Source of the DNA: Rugamonas rivuli
GTDB lineage: Bacteria > Pseudomonadota > Gammaproteobacteria > Burkholderiales > Burkholderiaceae_D
Direction: 5' to 3'
NCBI RefSeq assembly: GCF_009380165.1
Contig: NZ_WHUF01000004.1
Coordinates: 434,001 to 498,000, forward strand
DNA length: 64,000 bases
Translations under genes and position numbers: made by a program
The notes under the pieces: generated by a model
The model's database searches: none
What the model saw: the letters and a program-made list of their open reading frames with translations, nothing else
Told to the model about the DNA's origin: nothing
Shown: piece after piece, positions 58,009 through 64,000 of the stretch
Numbering within the stretch: the stretch's first letter is position 1
Layout of the letters: each line of letters begins with the position of its first letter

Positions 58009-59805
58009 TTATCGGTTAGCCAACTCAGCCTCCGCTTCGCGCAGCAGCTGATTTTGCTGCGCCGTCAGTTCGCGATAGCGTACGCCGATCTCGTCGGACG
58101 ACAATCCCGCCGCGAACAACTGGCTCAGCTCCTGCTTCAGCGCCTCGGTCTTCACCTGGCGGATAATTCCGCGCAACTCCATCCGCACCGCGTCGATGTC
58201 CGCCTCCGGCTCCTTGGCGATCTCGCCGATGAGCGCGTCGTACTCGTCGCCCTGCGACTTCAGGTGCTGGGCAAAGGCTGCGAAGCCGCCGTTCGGTCCC
58301 ATCGACTGGGCTGACGCCACCAGCTGGACCAGGCGTTCGGCCGGCGCCGCGCCAAAGTAATTGAACGCCGCCAGCGCCGCCTCGTCGATATTCAGCGCCA
58401 GCGGTGGATGCGCCACCAGCATGCGCACGATCTGCAATTCCAGCCCGACCGGAACCGGACGGCCGGTGCGCGGCGGCGCCTGACGGGCGACGGCGACCGG
58501 CTTGGCCAACTCGAACAGCACCTCGATCTCAGACGGCGTGCTCTGCGTCAGCTGCGCCAGGCCGCGCACGATCTGCAGGCGCAGCGAGGTCGGCGTCATC
58601 GCCTGCAGCATCGGCTTGGCGTCGAACTGGGCGCGGGCCCGGCCTTCCGGACTCTGCAAATCATGCTCGCCCACCGCTTCCTTGACCAGGAACTGCGACA
58701 GCGGCATGGCTTCGTGTATTTCCTGCTCGAACGCTTCGTTGCCGTAGGTACGGACGTAGCTGTCCGGATCGTGCTCGGTCGGCAGGAACAGGAATTTGAT
58801 GGTCTTGTTGTCCGTCACGTGCGGCAGACAGGCTTCCAGCGCACGCCGCGCGGCGCGGCGGCCGGCCTTGTCGCCGTCGAAGCTGAAAATCACCGTGTCG
58901 GTTTGACGCAACAATTTCTGTACGTGATGGGTGGTGCAGGCGGTGCCCAGGGTCGCCACCGCTTGCGGGAAACCCATCTGCGCCAGCGCCACCACATCCA
59001 TATAGCCTTCCGTCACCAGCACATAGCCCGCATCGCGGATCGCCTGGCGCGCTTCGAACAAGCCATACAACTCGAATCCCTTTGAAAATAAAGGCGTTTC
59101 GGGAGAATTCAAGTACTTCGGTTCACCGTGGTCCAGCACCCGGCCGCCAAAGGCGATGACCTGGCCTTTGGTGTTTTTAATCGGAAACATCACGCGCTCG
59201 CGGAAGCGGTCGTAGCGTTTGCGGTTGCCGCCGTCCTCGTCCACCTTGTCGATGACCAGGCCGGCCTCGGCCAGCGCCACCGCCTCGTACTCGGGGAAGA
59301 TGGAGCGCAGGTTGTCCCAGCCGGGCGGCGCGTAGCCGAGGCCGAAACGGGCGGCGATCTCGCCGGTCAGGCCGCGATTCTTCAGGTAGGCGATGGCATC
59401 GGTGGCGCCGCGCAGCTGGGAGCGGTAAAACTCGCTGGCGCGCGTCATCGCCTCGGTCAGGGCCAGGCTTTGCGCGGCCATTTGCGCGCGCTGGGCCGGC
59501 GGGATTTTATCGTCCTGCTCGGGCACGACCATGCCGACGTTTTGCGCCAGGTCTTTGACGGCGTCGACAAAACCCATACCGGAGTATTCGATCAGGAAGC
59601 CGATCGAGGTGCCGTGCGCGCCGCAGCCGAAGCAATGGTAGAACTGCTTGGTCGGGCTGACCGTGAAACTGGGCGATTTTTCGCTGTGAAACGGGCACAG
59701 GCCCATGAAATTCGCGCCGCCTTTTTTCAGCTGCACATAACGTCCGACCACGTCGACGATGTCGACCCGGTTCAGCAAATCAGAAATAAAGGATTGTGGG
59801 ATCAC
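58009..59805 (-). CDS. dnaG: DNA primase
   Basis: A 598-residue protein. The zinc-binding domain has Cys37, His40, Cys58 and Cys61 (CPFHSEK, HCFGCGAHG). The TOPRIM core has VTEGYMDVVAL and FSFDGDKAGRRAA, and a helicase-interaction domain is at the end. The start is a GTG (59805). It lies 93 bases after yqeY in the same direction. Confidence 0.97.
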   Translation of the reverse strand: MIPQSFISDLLNRVDIVDVVGRYVQLKKGGANFMGLCPFHSEKSPSFTVSPTKQFYHCFGCGAHGTSIGFLIEYSGMGFVDAVKDLAQNVGMVVPEQDDKIPPAQRAQMAAQSLALTEAMTRASEFYRSQLRGATDAIAYLKNRGLTGEIAARFGLGYAPPGWDNLRSIFPEYEAVALAEAGLVIDKVDEDGGNRKRYDRFRERVMFPIKNTKGQVIAFGGRVLDHGEPKYLNSPETPLFSKGFELYGLFEARQAIRDAGYVLVTEGYMDVVALAQMGFPQAVATLGTACTTHHVQKLLRQTDTVIFSFDGDKAGRRAARRALEACLPHVTDNKTIKFLFLPTEHDPDSYVRTYGNEAFEQEIHEAMPLSQFLVKEAVGEHDLQSPEGRARAQFDAKPMLQAMTPTSLRLQIVRGLAQLTQSTPSEIEVLFELAKPVAVARQAPPRTGRPVPVGLELQIVRMLVAHPPLALNIDEAALAAFNYFGAAPAERLVQLVASAQSMGPNGGFAAFAQHLKSQGDEYDALIGEIAKEPEADIDAVRMELRGIIRQVKTEALKQELSQLFAAGLSSDEIGVRYRELTAQQNQLLREAEAELANR

Positions 59806-59838
59806 AGGCTAGACGGTCTTGTTATGGATCAGACTATA

Positions 59839-59881
59839 CCGCCGCAGCGATCCGGCTTTGAGGCGGATCAAGCTGCGGCGG
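59839..59881 (-). other. Extended hairpin in the yqeY-dnaG intergenic RNA
   Basis: Two perfect stems are stacked: 10 bp (59839-59848 with 59872-59881) and 6 bp (59849-59854 with 59864-59869), with a two-base bulge and a nine-base loop. There is no T run, so it is unlikely to be a terminator. An RNA-processing or stability element is a good alternative. TATAGT follows on the minus strand (59838-59833). Confidence 0.6.
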
Positions 59882-59898
59882 AGGGAACTACAGCGGCA

Positions 59899-60348
59899 TT
59901 ATGCCGGGGTCAGCGCTTTCTTGACCAGCGCGGACACGACGGTCATGTCGGCGCGGCCAGCCAGCTTGGGCTTGACGATGGCCATGACCTTGCCCATGTC
60001 CTGAGGACCGGCGGCGCCCGAGGCGGCCACGGCGGCAGCCACTTCGGCGGCGATTTCCTCGTCCGACAGGCCGGCAGGCATGTAGGCGGTCAGCACCACC
60101 AGTTCGGCTTTCTCGATGTCAGCCAGGTCGGCGCGGCCGCCGGCTTCGAACTGGGTGATCGAATCCTTGCGCTGCTTGATCATTTTTTCCACGATGGCCA
60201 CGGTCTGGTCGTCGTTGACTTCGATACGCTCGTCGACTTCCTTGCGCTTGATTTCAGCCAGGATCAGGCGGATGGTCGCCAGGCGGCCGGCTTCCTTGGC
60301 GCGCATGGCGTTTTTCATGTCTTCGGTGATTTGTTCTCTCAGGCCCAT
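59899..60348 (-). CDS. yqeY: GatB/YqeY domain protein
   Basis: A 149-residue protein starting MGLREQITEDMKNAMRAKEAGRL. It matches the YqeY family, related to the tail domain of GatB amidotransferase. It commonly sits between rpsU and dnaG in beta- and gammaproteobacteria. The precise role is unclear. The ATG at 60348 is preferred over an upstream frame extension of 32 residues. Confidence 0.93.
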   Translation of the reverse strand: MGLREQITEDMKNAMRAKEAGRLATIRLILAEIKRKEVDERIEVNDDQTVAIVEKMIKQRKDSITQFEAGGRADLADIEKAELVVLTAYMPAGLSDEEIAAEVAAAVAASGAAGPQDMGKVMAIVKPKLAGRADMTVVSALVKKALTPA

Positions 60349-60385
60349 GGCGTAGTTTCTCTCAAAAAAATTAATGGAGTAAAAA

Positions 60386-60420
60386 TGCGAAAACCCGCCG
60401 CGGCGAACCGGGGCGGGTGT
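60386..60420 (-). terminator. Attenuator/terminator between rpsU and yqeY
   Basis: On the minus strand a stem of ACCCGCC with GGCGGGT (60412-60418 with 60393-60399) has a GC-rich loop and is followed by TTTTCGCATTTTT. It probably lowers downstream expression, as the rpsU-dnaG terminator does in E. coli. Confidence 0.65.
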
Positions 60421-60492
60421 TCTCTTAGATGCAACAAGAAACAACCCGAGGCGTGAGCGCCATACTGCCGGGTTGAATCTGCAAGTGCAGTC

Positions 60493-60705
60493 TTAGAAGA
60501 GTTTTTTCGGCAGTTGCTGGCTGCGGATGCGCTTGTAGTGACGCTTCACTGCAGCTGCCAGCTTGCGCTTACGCTCAGCCGTTGGCTTTTCGTAGAACTC
60601 GCGTGCGCGCAGTTCGGTCAGCAGACCGGTTTTTTCGATGGTGCGTTTGAAGCGACGCATTGCGACTTCGAACGGCTCGTTTTCTTTAAGGCGAATAGTG
60701 GTCAT
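60493..60705 (-). CDS. rpsU: 30S ribosomal protein S21
   Basis: A 70-residue protein with the family sequence MTTIRLKENEPFEVAMRR at the start and KRHYKRIRSQQLPKKLF at the end. The ATG at 60705 gives the standard S21 length; an in-frame extension to 60786 is not conserved. It heads the macromolecular-synthesis cluster. Confidence 0.97.
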   Translation of the reverse strand: MTTIRLKENEPFEVAMRRFKRTIEKTGLLTELRAREFYEKPTAERKRKLAAAVKRHYKRIRSQQLPKKLF

Positions 60706-60744
60706 GTAAAAATTCAAACCGTTTGAGGTTATAGGGAGAAAGAG

Positions 60745-60750
60745 ACTATA
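60745..60750 (-). promoter_or_regulatory. Possible -10 box for rpsU
   Basis: TATAGT on the minus strand is 39 bases before the rpsU start; the -35 is weak. Confidence 0.35.
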
Positions 60751-60899
60751 GCAGCTTTTGCGGAAAAATGGAAGACGCCCGGCCATCTGAACGGCCAGCT
60801 ATCAGGCTTTCACTGCAAAAACAACGCGGCGTATGGTGCAATCTTTCAACAACTTCAACGATTGCGTGACGCCACTAACTTCCAGAGACCGCCAGTATA

Positions 60900-62108
60900 T
60901 CAGACCGCTTGCCCCGCCGCCACACCGGAAGCCCATGCCCACTGGAAGTTGTAGCCCCCCAGCCACCCGGTCACGTCCACCGCTTCGCCGATGAAGTACA
61001 GGCCAGGCACCTTGTTGGCCATCATACTCTGCTGCGACAGCTCGCGCGTGTCGACGCCGCCGCGCGTGACTTCAGCCTTCTTGTAGCCTTCGGAACCGTT
61101 CGGCGTGATGGTCCACTGGTTGATGGCCGCGCCCAGCTTGCGCAGCTGCGCATCAGGCAGGTCGGCCAGGCGCGCGTCCAGCGCGAAACCGTGGGCCAGC
61201 AGCAAGCCTTCCGCCAGGCGCGCCGGCAACCACTGCGACAGCACATTGCCCAGCTGCTTCTTGATCGTGCCCTTGCCTTCGATCAGCGTGGCCGCCAGGT
61301 CCAGCTCGGGAATCAGGTTGATGACGATGGGCGTACCCGGCGTCCAGTACGAGGAAATCTGCAGGATCGCCGGGCCGGACAGGCCACGGTGGGTGAACAG
61401 CAAGTCTTCGCGGAAGCGGCCGCCGGTCGGGTTGCGGCCCTTGAAGGAGCCGGTTTCCACGTCGACTTCCAGCGCGATGCCGGACATTTCTACGAACGGC
61501 GCCCATTGCTGCGGATCGAAGGTCAGCGGCACCAGCGCCGGGCGCGGCTCGACCATGCGCAGCTCGAACTGCTCGGCGATGCGGTAGCCGAAATCGGTGG
61601 CGCCGATCTTGGCGATCGACAGGCCGCCGGTGGCGATGACCACGCTGTCGGCCTCGATGTCGCCGGTGTCGGTTTGCAGCAGGAAGCCACCCTCGTCCGC
61701 CTGCGCCAGGCTGCTGACCTTGCACGGCATGCGCCAGTGCACGTCGCCGGCGGCGCATTCGTCCTTGAGCATGTCGATGATCTGTTCGGCCGAGTCGTCG
61801 CAGAACAGCTGGCCGCGATGCTTCTCGTGGTAGCCGATGCGGTGCCTCTTGACCAGCGCGACGAAGTCGGCGGCGGTGTAGCGCGACAGCGCGCTCTTGC
61901 AGAAGTGCGGATTCTCGGACAGGAAGTTGGCCGGACCAGCGTTGATGTTGGTGAAGTTGCAGCGGCCGCCGCCGGAGATGCGGATTTTTTCCGCCAGCTT
62001 GGTGGCGTGGTCGATCAGCACCACGCGCTTGCCGCGCTGGGCCGCCGTCGCCGCACACATCATGCCGGCCGCGCCCGCGCCGATTACCGCTACATCAAAC
62101 TTTGCCAT
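60900..62108 (-). CDS. YhiN/HI0933-family flavoprotein (NAD(P)/FAD-dependent oxidoreductase)
   Basis: A 402-residue protein with FAD-binding VIGAGAAGMM near the N-terminus and the family motif ISGGGRCNFTN (about 44-54). It ends YNFQWAWASGVAAGQ. This widespread family has no firmly established reaction. The stop is 194 bases before rpsU. Confidence 0.93.
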   Translation of the reverse strand: MAKFDVAVIGAGAAGMMCAATAAQRGKRVVLIDHATKLAEKIRISGGGRCNFTNINAGPANFLSENPHFCKSALSRYTAADFVALVKRHRIGYHEKHRGQLFCDDSAEQIIDMLKDECAAGDVHWRMPCKVSSLAQADEGGFLLQTDTGDIEADSVVIATGGLSIAKIGATDFGYRIAEQFELRMVEPRPALVPLTFDPQQWAPFVEMSGIALEVDVETGSFKGRNPTGGRFREDLLFTHRGLSGPAILQISSYWTPGTPIVINLIPELDLAATLIEGKGTIKKQLGNVLSQWLPARLAEGLLLAHGFALDARLADLPDAQLRKLGAAINQWTITPNGSEGYKKAEVTRGGVDTRELSQQSMMANKVPGLYFIGEAVDVTGWLGGYNFQWAWASGVAAGQAV

Positions 62109-62157
62109 GTCAAATCCAATCGTCCAAAGGCGTATTGTACTTGAAGGCCCGGCCTGC

Positions 62158-63147
62158 TTACTCGATCGGCTCGCTCACCCGCTGGCGCGACTGCAGCGTG
62201 CGCGACACCAGCAGGCACTGCGCCACCTGCTCGGCGATCGACGGCGGCACCGGCACGTCGCCGTCCAGCACCGAGCGTATCCAGGCCGCCGTGGTGGCCG
62301 CGTCCTTGTCCTCCGGCAGCAGCGGCAATTCGCCCACCAGCGTCTGCTTGGGCACCAGCGTCGTGCGCAGGCCGCCGTGGAACCAGTCGATCTGCTGCGC
62401 CTTGTTGGCGTTGGCCACCGTCTCGCCCTCGGTCCCGCGCATCAGGAAGGCGTCGCCGCGCTCGGGCAAGGCCGCCGTCGTGAAGTATTCGCCCAGCATC
62501 TCCAGGTATTCCGGGTGCGTGTACGACACCAGCCGCAGCGCCGGCCCGGCGAACGGCTGCATGATCTTGACCAGCGTGTGCGTCGAATTGCGCACGCCCA
62601 GCCGTCGCCGCAGCGACAGCATATGGGCCAGCTTGGGCGCCAGCGTGTCGATGGTGATGAAGGCCGGATGCCCTTGCGACATGGCCTCCTCCGCCTCGAC
62701 GCGGTGGCGCGCGGCCGGCACGCCCAGCGCCTCAAACACCTCGGCCGTGGCGACGCGGCCGGCGTCGTGCGCCACGCCGTGCACCAGCACCGGCACGCCT
62801 TCGCGCGCCAGCAGCATGGCCAGCAGCGGCGTCAGGTTGGCCATCTTGCGGGCGCCGTTGTAGCTGGGGATGCAGACCGGGGCGAACTGCCCCGGCGGCG
62901 CACTGAGCGGCTCGAAGGCGGCCTCGGCCGCATCGAGGAAGCCGGCGATCTCCTCCACCGATTCGCCCTTGATGCGCATGGACAGCAAAATGCCGCCCAG
63001 TTCCAGGTCGGAAACGCGGCCGTCCAGCATGGCTTGGTACAAATCGTGGGCGTCGTCGCGGGTCATGCTGCGGGCGCCGTTTTTGCCGCGGCCTATTTCT
63101 TTGATGAAACGTGCGGCCAGGAAGGGTTCGGTGGATTGTGTCGTCAT
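62158..63147 (-). CDS. ybiB: YbiB-like DNA-binding protein, anthranilate phosphoribosyltransferase fold
   Basis: A 329-residue protein of the TrpD2/YbiB family: the N-terminal helical domain has LYQAMLDGRVSDLELGGILLSMRIKGE, and the second domain VLVHGVAHDAGRVATAEVFEALG. E. coli YbiB binds nucleic acid and is not an enzyme of tryptophan synthesis. Divergent from aroG. Confidence 0.88.
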   Translation of the reverse strand: MTTQSTEPFLAARFIKEIGRGKNGARSMTRDDAHDLYQAMLDGRVSDLELGGILLSMRIKGESVEEIAGFLDAAEAAFEPLSAPPGQFAPVCIPSYNGARKMANLTPLLAMLLAREGVPVLVHGVAHDAGRVATAEVFEALGVPAARHRVEAEEAMSQGHPAFITIDTLAPKLAHMLSLRRRLGVRNSTHTLVKIMQPFAGPALRLVSYTHPEYLEMLGEYFTTAALPERGDAFLMRGTEGETVANANKAQQIDWFHGGLRTTLVPKQTLVGELPLLPEDKDAATTAAWIRSVLDGDVPVPPSIAEQVAQCLLVSRTLQSRQRVSEPIE

Positions 63148-63221
63148 GGCGTCAGCTTAAACCAGACCGCCGCATTTCGGCTACACTATCCCTCCCCCGC
63201 AATAAATATACGTAGAGAATC

Positions 63222-64000
63222 ATGATTTCCCCAGACATCGAAAACATCAACGTCACCTCGTTCGCGCCGATGCCGTCGCCGGAAGCCTTGCACAGCAAGC
63301 TGCCGCTGACCGACAGCGCCTCGGACACCGTGATGAAGGGCCGCGAAGCCCTGCGCAACATCATCGACCGCCAGGACAAGCGCCTGTTCGTGGTCGTCGG
63401 TCCATGCTCGATCCACGATCCCGTGGCCGGCCTGGATTACGCCCGCCGCCTGAAAGCCCTGCAAGCTGAAGTGGCCGACACCATGCTGCTGGTGATGCGC
63501 GTGTATTTCGAAAAGCCGCGCACCACCACCGGCTGGAAGGGGTATATCAACGATCCGGACATGGACGATTCCTTCCGCGTCAACGTCGGCATGGAGAAGG
63601 CGCGCCAGTTCCTGCTGGACGTCTGCGAGCTGGGCCTGCCGACCGCCACCGAAGCGCTGGATCCGATCTCGCCGCAATACCTGGGCGACCTGATCGCCTG
63701 GACCGCCATCGGCGCCCGCACCACCGAATCGCAGACCCACCGCGAAATGTCGTCCGGCCTGTCGACCCCGGTCGGCTTCAAGAACGGCACCGACGGCGAC
63801 ATCAGCATCGCCATCAACGCCATCCTGTCGTCGGCGCATCCGCACTCCTTCCTGGGCATCAACGCGCAGGGCAATGTGGCGATCGTGCGTACGCGCGGCA
63901 ACGCCTACGGCCACGTGGTGCTGCGCGGCGGCGACGGCCGTCCGAACTACGATTCGGTATCGATCGCGATTGCCGAGCAGGCGCTGGCCAAGGCCAAGCT
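63222..64000 (+). CDS. aroG: 3-deoxy-7-phosphoheptulonate synthase, N-terminal part (3' end outside window)
   Basis: 259 codons are visible. The sequence has VVVGPCSIHDP, EKPRTTTGWKG and ESQTHREMSSGLSTPVGFKNGTDG in short conserved pieces, marking a type I (AroF/G/H) DAHP synthase, the first shikimate-pathway enzyme, condensing PEP and erythrose 4-phosphate. The gene is cut by the window end; nothing abnormal is seen. Confidence 0.96.
   Translation, partial: MISPDIENINVTSFAPMPSPEALHSKLPLTDSASDTVMKGREALRNIIDRQDKRLFVVVGPCSIHDPVAGLDYARRLKALQAEVADTMLLVMRVYFEKPRTTTGWKGYINDPDMDDSFRVNVGMEKARQFLLDVCELGLPTATEALDPISPQYLGDLIAWTAIGARTTESQTHREMSSGLSTPVGFKNGTDGDISIAINAILSSAHPHSFLGINAQGNVAIVRTRGNAYGHVVLRGGDGRPNYDSVSIAIAEQALAKAK

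Overview
The window is about 64 kb of GC-rich chromosome from a betaproteobacterium, most likely in the Oxalobacteraceae (Massilia, Duganella or Janthinobacterium type). I infer this from the rpsU-yqeY-dnaG-rpoD macromolecular-synthesis cluster, the style of the surface-glycan genes, the many c-di-GMP and chemotaxis proteins and the ArgP/LysE pair. No database search was possible, so genus-level placement is an inference.

Layout. (1) 1-441: 3' end of a Crp/Fnr-family regulator. (2) 456-23068: a large surface-polysaccharide region. It holds a radical SAM/SPASM enzyme; an O-antigen-type ABC exporter (Wzm/Wzt) translationally coupled to a methyltransferase with a coiled-coil tail and to a three-module glycosyltransferase; an AlgI/AlgJ-like O-acetylation pair; two Gtr-type lipid-linked sugar modules (GT2, GtrA and multispanning GT-C proteins); and a GNAT, a PIG-L deacetylase, an acyltransferase-3 and a methyltransferase. 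(3) 23088-45492: ordinary chromosomal genes: a DEAD-box helicase, a propeller/GGDEF sensor, a chemotaxis receptor, a TonB-dependent receptor with a convincing four-unit PHO box, an NRAMP-like transporter, a GGDEF/EAL protein, LysE/ArgP, a DUF5710 gene coupled to a DOT1-like methyltransferase, a MarR-GNAT fusion, an SDR/LysR pair and a hipBA toxin-antitoxin operon. (4) 45672-55140: a 9.4-kb genomic island bounded by a 49-bp direct repeat, which is the 3' part of tRNA-Ile2(CAU). (5) 55096-60705: the intact tRNA, rpoD, dnaG, yqeY and rpsU. (6) 60900-64000: a YhiN-type flavoprotein, YbiB and the 5' part of aroG.

The most notable object is the tRNA-flanked defence island. It carries a DUF4062 gene and a tightly overlapping hsdR-hsdS-prrC-hsdM operon. 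The third gene is a homologue of PrrC, the anticodon nuclease that E. coli keeps silent inside a type I restriction complex. It keeps the ABC-ATPase motifs and the Arg/Glu/His catalytic triad. The gene order (R-S-C-M) differs from the classical prrA-B-C-D order, the region that recognises the tRNA anticodon in E. coli PrrC looks different, and no integrase is present. Together these genes would form a two-tier defence: DNA restriction first, and tRNA cleavage if a phage disables restriction.

The surface-glycan genes look like one functional unit. A cytoplasmic polymerase and possible chain-terminating or length-measuring methyltransferase would feed an ABC exporter, and undecaprenyl-phosphate-sugar (Gtr-type) and acetyl decorations would be added at or beyond the inner membrane.
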